Assembly: GCA_020747065.1 (NCBI GenBank)
Contig: JAGMVK010000001.1
Location: forward strand, 2,852,001-2,916,000
Length of the DNA: 64,000 nucleotides
Direction: 5' to 3'
From: Cadophora sp. MPI-SDFR-AT-0126
Taxonomy: Eukaryota > Ascomycota > Leotiomycetes > Helotiales > Ploettnerulaceae
Each line of letters starts with the position of its first letter. Position 1 is the first letter of the stretch. Of the stretch, positions 9,725 through 22,456 are shown one piece after another. Under the pieces are notes generated by a model that was not told the origin of the DNA, did no database searches, and saw nothing but the letters and a program-made list of their open reading frames with translations. A program made the translations under genes and the position numbers.

Positions 9725-11795
9725 TCAAATCCCTAATTTTACATAGTCGGTTCCTGTAATAAATGAGTCCTCCTTATCCTCTTCTCCAGAGCTTTCGGCG
9801 TATTCTGAGCCTACCGGCGAAGAATCGACGTACTCAGCGTATTGAGTACAAGCCTTCTCTCCACTTGATTGCGTATATATCTCTACTTCTTCGTCGTTAT
9901 CAAGCTCCACTTGATATTGCAATTTAGACGCCAATAGGCCTGGGTGACCCTCTTCAGTTAGAAGTACAGCCTCTACAGCGTTGGGCTTTTTATCTGGTTC
10001 TCTCTCTCGTATCAAAAGCTCAGAATCAGGTGGAATAACCTCTCCTGCACGAACTAGTTCCTGTATCCTTTGCTTTCTTACCTTATTAATCTTCCTAGCC
10101 GCAACTCCCGCTACTCTTAGAGACTCCTTGTGTTTTCCAATAGCCTGGGAAAGTAGTCTCGTAGCTCTCTTAAGCTCTTCCATTCGTTCAGCTTCTGCCT
10201 TTGCAGAGATCTGTACTCGTAACTCAGTAACTGTAGGTGCAGAACCTCCACCATTACTCTTAATTGTACGCCGAGAAGTCTTCTTCCGTCTAGCACTTTC
10301 CTGTAGCTTTTGTTGCAAGAGAGCGTGCTCTGTAGTCGTCAAATAAGCCTTCTGGAGTTGTACCGCCGTCTCCTTCATTGCCTCTTTAAAGACCTCCACG
10401 GTATTATCAGAGAATGTCGTCGGATCTCTACCAATAAACGACTCAATTGCTGCTTTCGTCTTCCAAACCTTTTCAGAGGCAGTGTTTGAAGGAAGCTCAG
10501 GCTCCGTAGAAAGGTTTCCTTTGCTGAAAGACCGTACTCTCGTGAGGCCGGTTTTACAGCTTAACGGCCAGATTCCGGACTCTTTGAAAGCGTTGCAAAT
10601 AGTATGGGAAACTAGCGTTTCTTCTCTGATCCGGGACAGGTCTCTAAAGAAAGACGTGATTGTATATTCAAGATCTAAGCTACGCAACGCCGAATTAACG
10701 GCAAGAGAGTGGTAGTGTTTCCATGGTCTAAATATGCCGACATCTAGAGGTTGGAGAGCATGCGTTAGGTGGCTTGGAAAGTACCAAGGAAGAATATGAT
10801 TCTCTTTTAAGAGCAGTTGAAAGGGCAAAAAGAAGTGAGATTCGTGGCCGTCTAAGAGCAAGAGCTTCCACGGCTTATTTGGACCGGCATGCGAGTACTT
10901 GATCAAGTGATAGCCATATTTCATGATTACGTCGTTATTGACGTAGCCACTTGAAGAACAGACGATTGTCTCTTCACCCGTGAGGTTTGGAGACACCCAA
11001 TTTTGCATGATATGTTCTCCAGGACAGATTATAAAAGGTGGCAAAGGTTTCTGGCCATCTCCACGTACAGTTTCCGTGACCGTAACGGTTTTACGGCTTC
11101 CCTGAGTTGCAGTATATAGCTCCGTAACAGCTACAGGTACAACGACCTTCTCTGCGGAGGGGCAACCAACTCGTACACCTGATTCGTCCATATTCAAGAC
11201 CTTCTTTCCTGAATTAATATGTAGCCTCCGCATCTCTTTCCCTAGAGCCTCGAACCAAGCCTTAATCTCTTCTTCAGTATGCGATTCTAGACGTATAACC
11301 TCCATAGGCTTCGTCTTCAGCGTGTGGAGTTGTACGTTCTTATTCAACCAAGTTGTGTACCACCGATCGGAGGGAGCTGATTTTGGAGGATTCTGAGACT
11401 GTATAATATCAGCAGAGGTTCACGGAAGTAAGGAGAGGCTCTTACTGCCAAAAGATGAGTAATTGCTGATTTAACCATTGCATGCGTAGCTCCAAGACCT
11501 AACTCCCATTGCTCTGGCAATATTGAATAATCGCCGTCTCTTGCACCGGCGATAACACCTTATTATGGCCACCACTTCCTGGCGAATCTGCGGTCCTTAT
11601 ACCTCCCTGAGCCTTCTTCCTCCTTGCCCTACAGATGGATTGACGTAAAGTAGACTCAGAAACACCATATATTCGCGCCGCAGTCTTCGACGATTCCGTT
11701 GAGTGCTCAAGAGCCCATTTCCGAGCCTCTGCGAAGGCTATATTGTAGTCTGACTTCGTGGCGTACTTGCCAAAGTAATTTCCAGGTAAGGGCAT
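9725..11795 (-). pseudogene. Fot1/pogo-type transposase, single-base frameshift
   Basis: Exon 1 is 11446-11795, a 47-base GT-AG intron 11399-11445 (GTAAGA donor, CTGAT branch), exon 2 9725-11398. Exon 1 starts with an ATG at 11795 and encodes a psq/CENP-B-like helix-turn-helix (KTAARIYGVSESTLRQ). The frame then breaks near 11513-11516: after IIQYCQ the conserved continuation EQWELGLGATHAMV is one frame over, as if one G of a CAGGAG were lost. After the intron, DRWYTTWLNKN leads to the DDE domain, with acidic residues in LNMDESG, LLLDGHESH and ALQPLDVGIFRP. A basic, coiled C-terminal tail follows. Without the missing base the protein would be about 674 residues. Sequencing error is the alternative explanation for the shift. 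Confidence 0.85.
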
Positions 11796-11898
11796 TTGAA
11801 CGATCGTAAATCGAAATGAAAATTGGTCGGTGGTGGATCACAATCGCGATTCAAAAAGTAGTGTTTTTGGTGGGAAAACGCGCTTCGCGTATCTGAGT

Positions 11899-11978
11899 TG
11901 TGACACTTTTGCTTTCCTGTGACATTTGCTTTCCCCGACTGTAAGCGAGCCCCGAGCCACAGAAGGTGGACCGACTAG
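11899..11978 (-). repeat. Right terminal inverted repeat, 80 bp
   Basis: Exact reverse complement of 9556-9635; similarity stops at 11898 with a mismatch. It ends in CTAG next to the duplicated TA. Confidence 0.93.
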
Positions 11979-13531
11979 TAGTGTGTATGTGGTAAGGTGA
12001 AGCACATGAAACGAATTCAAGACAGTTAGGGTCGGGGGGTAAGATGCTTTGACTTTGTGAGAAGAGATGTGCACAGGCGGGATTAGAACTCGGAAAGGGC
12101 CTAATTGAAACAGATGGGAACTGGTCTGGACGATTCCCGGAGGTGGGCGAGCCAGTGGAATGGGGTTGTGGTGTGGAAGGCAAATTGTCCAAGTCACCAC
12201 TGACTGATTAGTAGGCCAAGAAAATAATGCGAGCAGGACCAGATCTGGAGGATGGAGATACCAGAGCAAGTAATTCACAAGTATATGAGGCAAGCGGAAA
12301 TAAGCTGAAACATAGATGGGGACCACAGAAGGGCGGTTCATGGAGAGAGTTCATCCCACTCTGCTGCGGAGGTAGATATTTGGTGCCACCAAGTTCTGGA
12401 TTTACGGGGGTGAAGCTGGCCACTGTCATGGAACCAGCACCAAACAAAATCCACTTGTGTAGAAAGAGAAAAAGAAACAGTAGAAACAAACTGCCTTTTG
12501 AATGAATGAACGAATTCGCGAATACGTACTGTACTGTGCGGTATTTGCTTCTCGTGCTGCGCAGGTACGGATTGTCCGTTTTCGAGGGCTGAGTCCGTTT
12601 TGTGAGAGACCACGCTTAAACAGTACCTGCAGCGTCTAGCTGCACCAAGTCCAAGCAATGCTTCGATGGCTTGCAGATACGTAGGATAGGCAAATGGCGG
12701 GGCGGCAAGGCTTGCATCAATCAATGCAGCTGTCAGGAGCTCACGGCAGATATGCCGAGCGAGAGGGGGAGGGGCAACAATAACAGGATCAGACGCAATT
12801 GTACTGACTTACTGTACTCTTTCAGGGGGGTTGAGAGTTCCGGAGACCGACCTTACATACAGTTCCCGCAGCGTCGTGCAATTGAGAGTGAGGCTTAAAG
12901 TACGGAGGGGGTTTAACCTCACTAGTGAAACCCATCGGAGATATCAGTAGTGCTCGGAGAGTAAAATCCAAGCCATTGGGTTATTGACATTACAGGCATG
13001 CAGGCCAGCCATCTCCAGCTGAGGTTCCGTACGTACAGACTGTCAAGGGATAGATAAATAGCAACGTATCGAGGATCCATGCGATGTTATTCCCCAAATG
13101 AAAGAGAAAAGCACAATTTGTTATACTAGGAGAATTTTTGGCACTTTGCTATTAGGAAGTGAGGTTGTATTAGAGAAGTCACGATTACGGACACGCCTGC
13201 CTACCTACCTACCTCCCTCTGTTACTTCTGCAAATTCTCTTACTGTAAGTCGCGAGCGATTTGTGATCATGCTGCCACCACCATTTATTTCTTCGTTGAT
13301 GCAAGATCTGAGGGATGAATATTATAAACATCTTCGTCGATCAAATGCAGAGGAGGAATGGACTGTTTGTGGAGTGGAGCGCTGGAAGAAAAGAGGAAGA
13401 TGGGAGGGTAGGGGGAGTGCAGTGGAGTAGCTATCCATCGATTATCTATCTCATGGGTGGTGGTGGGCTGTTCCATTCGCTCACTGGCATTCACTGAACT
13501 TACTACAGTACGAAGTATACTGTGCGGTGCA

Positions 13532-13577
13532 AAGTAGAAGAAGAAGGAGAAGGAGAAGTAGAAATAGAAGTAGAAGT
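13532..13577 (+). repeat. Purine-rich GAA/GTA simple repeat
   Basis: Imperfect AAGTAGAAG and GGAGAA units, about 46 bases, in noncoding DNA. Confidence 0.65.
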
Positions 13578-13806
13578 TCTTCACACAAGTACGAGTACAA
13601 ATACATGATGTACCCCTGTCCTTCCAGAGCAGCGCTGGCCCCCCGCCCGAACCCTCCTCCCCGACAAGGGTTTGAGCTCGTCGCTCGACCTCGACCTTGC
13701 CCCTGAGTCTTTCCTTACCTGGTCGGTCCTGTTCTCTGTACGTTCACCTACCTCACCTCAACTCGCTATCTGTAATTGCCAGGCTGGAGAGCCAGACCTC
13801 TTGAAT

Positions 13807-13865
13807 AGAACGGAACGGAACGGAACAGAACAGAACAGAACAAAACATCAGTCAATCAATCAATT
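13807..13865 (+). repeat. GAACG/GAACA pentanucleotide repeat followed by CAAT repeat
   Basis: Roughly seven GAAC(G/A) units at 13807-13845, followed by a short CAAT run at 13851-13865, upstream of the MIT-domain gene. Confidence 0.7.
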
Positions 13866-14818
13866 ACTTCGTTCCTTCACAATCACAGTCGTCGACTTGT
13901 ATCAATAAGGTACCACCACCACATCACCACCATTCGACGCGACACCATACGACCGACCTGCTCGGCTTGCCCTCGGCGCTGCTTCAACCAGTGTAATGCG
14001 AGGCGAGACCACTTTGCGAGCGCCAAACATCTCCCCACCATCTAACCGCCAACGATTCTTTGTATGAGGAGTTCGCAACATTACGGAAACGCGCTGATTA
14101 TCCTGTCTTTCGGGACCTACCAGTTGCGCCTGGAAGAGCAGTTCGCCAGCTCGAAGATATACGGCCGGACGAAATCGAGACACTCGAGCGAGCAAGTCGT
14201 GGATATTGCAGGAGGGCATACACAACAAGGGAGAAGAAACATACGCAACGAGAAACAACATCTGACATACCTTCGGTGCGAGCTCGATCGAACATAGTGA
14301 ACCACCGATACCGACCCCGAGATGTATGCAAATCCAGGCGTGTTGACCTAAATACGATCCTCGAAAAAACAGCTGGGCAAGAGGACTCGTGGTGAAGACT
14401 GAGTAGGTTCGACACACTGGCGGACCTTCATCTGGCGAAGAGAGGAATTTCAAGGAAAACTTGCGATTTGGAAGCGGACAGGAAGTCGCTGACCGATATC
14501 CTGCGGACTCGTACTTCGGGGGAGCACACTGCTTTGCTAGAGTTGTGCCTTCCACCTGTATCGATTCTACCCAACCTACTACCACGATCTGAAGCCCCCA
14601 AAGCCGCCCCTATCTCGACAATAACAGAGCATCTGTATACTCGGGAGCCAACTATTCTGCAGATTCGTCCCCGGCCTCAGATACGTATCGTGCCTATCTT
14701 TCGACAGCCGCAACATTTTATGTGACCAAAGGAGCAGGTCGAGAGGTAGGGGTTAGCTCGATTCGGTTAGCACAAACCCACGACCACCTCCAACCTCCAA
14801 TCTCCAAAGGTCCTCGAG

Positions 14819-17800
14819 ATGGACCTCGTCGCCGACTCCACGCGACCATTCCACGTAGATTCATCTACGAATCGCTCTGCTTCTTCTCCCAAGAGATCCC
14901 CTTCGTTCTCTTCGGCCCGGCCCAGAAGCCGTGAACGTGCCGCCCCACCCCTCTCTCAAAATGCCCTCAGCTCGAGATCTGTAACATCTGCCGACACCCA
15001 GGGGGGTAATCTCAATCGCTGGTCGAAGTCCACAAACTCCAGCACCATCAGCCACGCACATAAGCGTTCTAACTCATCTGCGAGACGGATGTCCCTTGGT
15101 GCTGGATCATCGTTCCTAGATACCTCGTCGCCTCCTCGCAAGCTGCAGAAACCCCATCCGTCGACAACAGCCTCCCCCACGTCTCAGATTAAAGTCGCCC
15201 GTCCGACAATTGATCCCCCTTCTATATCTCTTCCTCCAATCAGTACACTGCCAAGTCTGCAGACGTCCTTGAATAATAATTCCTCGCCATTGACGGGTCC
15301 CACGACACCATCGCCTTCCACGGCCCAAATTCTTTCGGCTGCCGCTCGCTCTGTAGACTACTTTGGCAAGGGCTGGGAAGATTCGTCATTAGGGCCCAGG
15401 GACTTTTCGCACAGGAGATCACCTTCAACATCTAGGTCTGCCAACTTTGGCCCGTCACCAGTTCTTCAGTCTGCATTTTCAACAGACGGTAGACGCCAAT
15501 TTGGGGAAGAGGAGGAAGACAGACCGCGGTCCAGGGGCCACTCGCGGCACCGTTCACAAACGAAAGGCAGCTCGTCCTCAAATCGGAGTTCTAAGCAGCC
15601 CTCCCAGAAAGCCATGCTCTCAAAAGCTCTACAGAAAGCTAACACAGCTGTACTTCTCGACAATGCGCAGAATTTCGAGGGCGCCATGCAGGCCTACTCC
15701 GAGGCCTGTGCTTTACTTCAGCAGGTAATGCTACGAAGTTCTGGAGACGATGATAAGCGAAAATTGGAAGCAATCGTAGGTTGCAAAGACTTGCAAATCA
15801 AACATTACTAACTTTTTCAGCGAAACACTTATACTAGCCGTATCAGCGAGCTGAAAAAGATCGCTCCTCACCTGGACGACGACGGTAAGGCCTTGCCTGC
15901 TCGGCCTGAGAGTGACGGGAGCAGAAGTAGGGAGGATGATCTTCATGATCTCGACGAGGATGAGGAGCCAGCCATTATTGAGACAGCAACGATTACCCGA
16001 ATTGTGAACGACCCTTCTTATGTAACAGACCCCCACCAAAGCAGGTCAATATCAGCTTCACAGCTACCTCAACGAAGAGAATCATTACTTCCATCAGGAT
16101 TAGACACCTTGCAGTACAGGCCCAAGAACCCTTCCGATCAGTACGGACGCTCGTACTCTAAATCTCCGATGAGAGAGCGCATAACAGAGACCAACATTAA
16201 ACTTGCGCCGCCAATGGAGAGTATGTACATGCCACCGCCTCTTTCACCTCGACGCCCTTCCTCGCCGTTGACCCACGGCCCCCAAAACAATCATCAAAGA
16301 CAAAAGTCTGCTGATCTGTTAAATTCAACCTATTCAGGAGTATCTTCAGCCAAAGGCCACAACAGAGCGCCCAGTAATGAATCAATGTCGTGGCTGGATA
16401 CCATAGATGAATCTGGTGATTCGGCCGCCTCGTCTGTTCATTCCAGATCATCATCGTTGCGGGTGCGACGAAAACACATTCGAGCGCCAACCGGCACCAC
16501 GGAGACGGAATTTGACACTGCCTTAGACGCAGCAATCGAAGCTGCCTATGATGAGGGCTTCGAGCCAATGGATCCTGCAGAGCCCACTCGGTATGACTAT
16601 GATGACGATGATGAAATCGTTGCCAATGTCAGACGCAAGGTAGAACTTGCGAAAGAAAGGGTACGTCAGACAGAACGCGAAGCAGCCATTCACACCGCAC
16701 GCGAAAACGAACGAAAACGGGTACTGCAGCAGAAGCAGGAACAGTTGGATGGCCTTGGTGACGAATATGAGGGCAATGAATCGGAGGAAGAAGAACGTAT
16801 GCTAGAAGAGATGACCAGGGGCTATGTGATGGATGACTTCGAATTTGGCCTACAATCAAAGTCAGCCTTGCCTCGAGAATCCGACTCGAGTGGCTTTTCG
16901 GGTCGAACGTGGAATAGCTCGATAGGATCAAATCCTACTACAGCAGGAACGTCCCTCTCGACTGTCACCGAAGCATCGATTCTTCCTCAATTGCCTGCGC
17001 TGCGGTCCAAAACTCCTCCGCCTATGCACCCTCCACCCCTCCAAGCTCTGCCACCTCCCCCAAGCCAAGGAAGTCAACCACCATCAGTACCAGTCTCGAA
17101 CTCACAAGGAGTCCGAAGCAGGCGTCTTTCGGGACAAAATGCTAAGCAACTTAAGATCGAAACAACATCAATGAACCTGCCGAACGGCCAGCCTCCTTCG
17201 ATGCTGCCACCACGATTACCTAACAGCACTGATCACGTACACCCTAAGACTGCTGGCCTGCCCCAACAACGTCAACCCATGGCTGTGGCACAAGGACGGC
17301 CACCCATACCTCAATCTGCTCGACAAGCTTCGTCTCCCTTTCCTGGTGCAACAAGTCCAACCGAAGTTCTTTCGCCGCCTACTCCCACTCTACACAAAAC
17401 CCTCACCAACGAGAGTGACCAGTTGCCTCGATCTGGCTCTCCAGGCCGCGCTCAGTCACGAGGCGGATTGCGAAAGAATTTCTCTTCGTCAAGCCTGAAA
17501 AACATGAAGAGCCGCAACTTATCAGTCTCCAATGTCGATGATGGCGGGTCTGATATCTCACCAAATACGCCACTGAGTTCGCAGTTCAATGGGAGGGATC
17601 CGAATGGAAAGTTACCTGCTATGCCTACGCTACCAACTCCAATCGCAGCAGCATTCAAGGATAAATTGAATGGAATGCCTGCAGGTGGAATGTACTTATT
17701 CAACAGTGACATCCATTCTCCGGAGAGCCCAGGCTCCCCAAATCCTCTGAGTGCGGGGGCACCAATACCCCTCGAGCCATGTCCGACTGAATTCCTGCTT

Positions 17801-18677
17801 CGTCCATTCTGGCTCATGCGAGCTCTATATCAAACGATTGCACACCCTCGAGGTGGATACCTTTCTACCAAATTATTCATTCCAAGGGATGTGTGGCGGG
17901 TGAAAGGCGTCAAGATCAAGGGCTTGGAAGACAAAATTGCGAACTGTGACTTCCTTACAGCGGCATTGATGAAGCTTGCCCAGGTGGATACTTTTGATGC
18001 CGATGCCGTTCTTGAAGAGATGCAATCTCTGGAGGGTGTGCTTGAACAAGTGCAAGCGACGTTGACGAAGAAGCTTGGGAATGAGGTCGGCGTTCAAGGT
18101 TCTGGCGGCATGTTCAAAGATGCCTCCGTTGGGGGAGAAGCGGAAACAAGCAACATAGCCTCGAAATCGGGCAGCATACCGAGCAAATCTTCCTCATTTT
18201 CTTGGCGCAGATTGAGGTCTAAAAATTCTGGAGTTGGCCTTTCTAACGCCTACTCGAACAAAACACCAGTAGACGGAACAAAAGAAGGATTGACAATGGC
18301 AACATTGCCGATGACCTCAACGTCGATTGCCAAGGTTCGCTTTGCTAAGAGGGACGTCAGCCAGCTTCAGTTTTCTGGTCCGAATGCGACATACATGAGT
18401 GCGTTGGCGAGGCTTTTCGACGCCGCACAAACATTAGGTAAGAATAGCTGCAGGAGCTGGTTCTTTCAAGGTACTGACGGTGGTCTCAGATCAAATCGCA
18501 CGCCAAGTTGAGGATCCAGGTCTCAGACACGCAGATAAGACGCAAGTTGGGCTCGAGTTGTGTACCCGCCACGCTGCAGAGTTCTTCGGCTTCTACATAT
18601 GTCGCTTCGTTTTGACGGATGTTGGGATGCTTTTGGATAAGTTCTTGAAACGAGGAACTGAATGGGTGATGCTTTGA
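14819..18677 (+). CDS. Large MIT-domain protein
   Basis: Three exons: 14819-15775, 15821-18437, 18490-18677; 1253 residues. Residues 1-260 are Ser/Pro/Arg-rich and look disordered. Residues about 262-335 (KALQKANTAVLLDNAQNFEGAM onward, across the first intron) form a three-helix MIT domain, the module that binds ESCRT-III tails and is found in Vps4-type and microtubule-linked proteins. A charged coiled-coil segment lies near 550-640 (RRKVELAKERVRQTEREA). A long Pro-rich region is followed by a conserved C-terminal half beginning TEFLLRPFWLMRALYQ. The last intron (52 bases, branch GTACTGAC) joins AAQTLDQIARQ and extends the protein to GTEWVML. No enzyme domain is seen. A role in membrane or cytoskeletal traffic is inferred from the MIT domain only. 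Confidence 0.85.
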
Positions 18678-19396
18678 AAGAAAGTATCAGAATCTTGGGT
18701 GGATGAAACGCTAATTGCTCTGTGTGTATATTGGGATATGGGCTTGAGGGAAGATTAATCTTCTACTTTCTAGGCTACGTGGATGCATTGAACGAGTCAT
18801 GATTGATGGCTGGCGCATAGGCAGGATTTGGTCTGGAATTTTTTGATGGGAAATGTTTGAAAGTGCGGCGATACCACAGACGGTTGCTCTTGAGCGACAT
18901 ATTAACATTTGTATAGCATGGCAGGCGTTTTTAGAGAGCCACTTAGCCGACACTTTTGGCCAGAGGAACAATCATATTTAAGAGTGAGAAGCCGCGAACA
19001 GAGGCTTCTCTCCAGTTGGCTGAACATTATAGACGTTTGGTATACTGCCAGCTTATGTGTATCTAAGGTCTAGAATCGACTGTATCTCCATCTAAAAAAG
19101 GAAATTCTTAGACAATTCGTATATTCGGTTAGACGACAGCAATACTTGGTCATGTCTTGGCAGCAGCATTGTTTGACAAAACGACAACAAGTCCGGCAAG
19201 TAGAATATAATCACTTCACATCGAAAGACACAGTCGAATAAAGTATTCGAATAATACTCGCTAGAGAACGGATATGGTTTTCATTGCTCATGATTTGCTA
19301 AATGACTACCGAAAGACTTTTCTAACCACCGGCTTGCGCTTCGCCACTCGACTACCAAGGTCTTACTCGCACATCACGATGGCACGAACGTCTTGC
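18678..19396. other. Convergent 3' spacer
   Basis: 720 bases between the 3' ends of the MIT-domain gene and fimbrin. No gene is visible; AT-rich segments probably serve as terminators for both. Confidence 0.6.
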
Positions 19397-21706
19397 TCAC
19401 TGCATCTTCTCGTGTGTTGCCATCAAAGAACCTACAAACTGTTAATTCAAAACCAAGTAGAGGGGATATAAATGGCTCACCAATGAAAGTGGTAACCAGG
19501 CGACTTCGGACCTGGCAGATGTCCTCCGGGACCAGCCAGATGGTGGCGCCCATCTTTCTGGCAATACTGATACTGAGCTTGGCATTGAGGTAAGCATCGT
19601 CATCGGTTCTGCCGGGAGTGACCAGATCGTAGTCAACATAGCTGCTCTTCATTCCGTTCAAGACATCCAAGAGGAAATTGCCCGTCCCAATAGAAGAGTC
19701 CTTGAAAGACCGAACCGAAGAGCTCTTGCCTCCTTTCCGAGACATGTCGTTTGCCCATTTCACCATCTCGGCGTCTGTGATTTCACGCTTGCCTAGTCGT
19801 TGGGCGAGAGTGGAGAGTGTCTCGGAGATGTCCTTCCGCATGAGTTGCCAGACGAGACCGAGAGTTAATGTGCGTTGCCCGTCTGTGATATCTGCTCCTT
19901 GAACACCAACCAACGAGAAGCGATTTTGCTTGCCGAGTTCGATAGCATAATTCGTGTTCTCAACAGCCTTGAATCTCGACATCTCTCCACCGTTCGCAGG
20001 AGCCTTATTCACATGTCGCCAGTTGACAGAGCCCTTGATGACCTTGTCATATGCCTGGAGAAGGATTGTGCCATCTCGTAGATCATCGTACAAAGAATTC
20101 ACCGCTGGTTGAACATCCAGACTATTGAGCCAGAGAGTGAAGACTCGAGCTTCTCGTTCCCCTTCTGCATCGAAGTCATCGACTTGGAGTTTCTCTTCTT
20201 CGGTGATTGGATCTAAAGCAGGATGGGTATTAAACAAGTTTGCAACGAAAGCAAGGTTGAGCTTGGGATTTCCGGCTACGAGAGAAGTTGGGGTCAAGAA
20301 CTTGCGACATCCCAAGGTGTCTGCATTTTGGAGGACTTGCTCTGCTCTTTGTAGCAGATCGCGGGTTTGTAATGGGCCACGGGTGCATTGGTCGGGTGCA
20401 ATCTGAGCGAGTAGAACCGTGTAATTTTCTGCGTCCTTCACATCCGTGGAGAAGTTTGCGACTCTGTATTAAGTTAGCCACAATCATTACCAATTTCTTG
20501 TTCCAGGTCCTACCTGCGAGGCCAGTTTGCTGCTTTGAGATGGTAATTTACCCATCTCAACAAGATCTGCTCCGGGGGCAGTCTCAAGAATTGTTCAAGG
20601 GTCTCGTCTTCCTCAAGAAGTCTGTACAACTCAGGGTGAAGCTTTATATCGATCTTTCCCAGCAGACCTCTGCGAATGACTTGCCAAATCAAGCCTAGAA
20701 TCAAATGCTCTCGGACCTCGATAATGTCTCCACTTCCAATGTTAACGACTGAACAGCCAATACCCTTCGCAGACTCGATGACGATGTTGTTATTCTCCGT
20801 CATATGGAAGGCATTCAGGGTCTTGATTTTCTTTCCCGCACGGTTGAGCACACGTTCATCAATGGTATCAGGAACGCTGTCGTTGATCAACTTTGCCAGG
20901 ACCAGTCCATCCTTGCATTCATCGAACATTTCAAAGGTATCAGTTGGGAATGGCAGTCGGTTCCCAATGTCTGGGTCGCCTGCCAACACAGCGTTGATGT
21001 GACGGGTGAATTCTGTTCTCTCGTCTTCGTTAATTGTATGAGTGACGTTCGAAGACGATCCTTGGACTTGAATACGCCCACTAACACTGCCTTTCGAAGC
21101 ATGCCCACCTCCCGTCTGCTGCGAGACCACTCCTGTGCGAGCCGGAGAGGCCGGACCGGTAGAAATGCGTTTCTGGGCTGGTGAAGATTCTCGGAGTTTG
21201 GAGACAAGCTAAATTAGAAGGTCAGCTAGGTTTCTTTGAAGTATGAAGCGCAGCAAGAGAGCCCTAAGCTCATCAGCATACGAAAACCGCATCGAAGTAT
21301 CAAGAGATTCGGTTTGCGACTCTGCATCTTCTAGGCGCCCCGGAAATGAAATGTCTTCAACATCTCAAATGACCTCCGAGTTTCTCAATAGAGCTCTTGC
21401 TGTAGAAGGTACAACTCACTCCGACGTAGTCATCAAGCTCCACTCGTCTGGAAGAATCCAGCTCCACCTCCTTCAAAGCCTGTCGAACGACATCGTATGG
21501 TTGTCTCTCACTCGTTTGCGTCGCCTTGATCGCTGTCGCCTCGTCGATGTAGCCCTTATCATCTATATCCAATTTTCGGAAAGCATCTTGCAGGCCAAAT
21601 ATCTCGTCTTGAGCAAACTGAGGATATTTCCTGTCGTGTCCAACAGTCAGCATCGATGCCCTTGGATCTGCCGGAAAGCATACCTCTGCAGTTTGATGAC
21701 ATTCAT
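19397..21706 (-). CDS. Fimbrin, actin-bundling protein (Sac6-like)
   Basis: Five exons on the minus strand: 21684-21706, 21420-21630, 20514-21208, 19481-20463, 19397-19431; 648 residues, the usual fimbrin length. The start MNVIKLQ is split by a 53-base intron from RKYPQFAQDEIFGLQDAF. Residues 1-90 form the EF-hand region (DIDDKGYID). Four calponin-homology domains follow, roughly at 140-250, 270-370, 405-515 and 530-640, with landmarks HLILGLIWQVIRRGL, EQILLRWVNYHLKAANWPR, TLTLGLVWQLMRKD and DEDICQ-like VPEDICQV. The last 35-base exon supplies GSLMATHEKMQ. Fimbrin cross-links actin filaments in cortical patches and at the endocytic collar of hyphal tips. The 211-base intron at 21209-21419 is longer than the others. 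Confidence 0.96.
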
Positions 21707-22456
21707 GATTGCAAAACGAATCTGGGACTCCGTGTATCGATTCGTGCCTGCCTTAAAGCTCAATTCTCTCCTTGGTGTTCAATAATGAGGTCGTGATGCG
21801 CCGATCGAGGGGTAGATTGAGGGGCTGAAGCTTATTGTCGCAAGACAAAGCAGTGTGTTTTGGGGGGGTTCGTAATCAGCCCCTACGGCGAATACAATGT
21901 CTTTGGTCTTCGAGAGGACTGCAAACGGGAAAGGAAGAAGAAGATGAAATTTAGTGTTCGTGAGGATGAAGGGAGGAAAGGAGGAAGGGAAGAATCCCAA
22001 CCCTACTACATACCCACCCAACCCATGCCAACCCAACTTCAACTTCGCCCCGCAACCACGTAATTTCAGGCACTGACGGACGACCCAGCATTCAGCCTTG
22101 ATCGTTGCACTCCACTCCGTACTTCGTACGAATAACAACCACCAGCATGTCAACATCAGCATCCCCTGCTCCCTATTTGGCCTTCCTTCCATGAACTTCC
22201 ATCGATCCAATGCTACTGCTATAGCTCCGAAAGCTGTACAAGAGTCGGGATAATTCCTCATTACGGATCAATCCAAAACGCATGCATCAGGCTATTGATC
22301 ACTCTCGTTGCTATCGCTCAGTGTTCAGGGTCACAAGAGAAAAGGAACCAACTGCTTTTGCCGCTGCTGACGACGCTTGAGGATTCGACATCTTCCCAAG
22401 ACTTCGATCCCACGTCAACCTCCTCCAGGCATCATTCAAGAACAAAAAGCACATCA
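21707..22456. other. Divergent promoter region, fimbrin and thioesterase
   Basis: 750 bases between divergent genes. Contains a purine-rich run around 21930-22000 and no supported frame. Plus-strand sequence before 22457 is open but has no ATG in frame. Confidence 0.6.

Larger units (their letters stand above)
9554..11980 (-). mobile_element. Fot1/pogo-like Tc1-mariner DNA transposon
   Basis: The element runs 9556-11978 (2423 bp), bounded by a duplicated TA (9554-9555 and 11979-11980), the usual Tc1-mariner target site. Its ends are 80-bp inverted repeats that match base for base, and the inside holds one transposase gene on the minus strand with a CENP-B/pogo-like helix-turn-helix and a DDE nuclease domain. 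Identical inverted repeats and an intact target duplication point to a recent insertion. I see no CpA-to-TpA decay in the ends of the kind repeat-induced point mutation leaves. The transposase frame carries one missing base, so this copy may depend on another for movement. Confidence 0.92.
11981..14818. other. Repeat-rich noncoding stretch upstream of the MIT-domain gene
   Basis: 2.8 kb with only chance-like open frames. It holds several simple repeats (13199, 13532, 13807, 13851). The right part is pyrimidine-rich and stop-dense on the plus strand and probably contains the promoter and leader of the gene starting at 14819. Confidence 0.55.

Noticed and set aside
13902..14585. 227-codon minus-strand frame opposite the MIT-gene leader
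   Set aside because: Composition looks like the complement of a pyrimidine-rich leader; no family resemblance.
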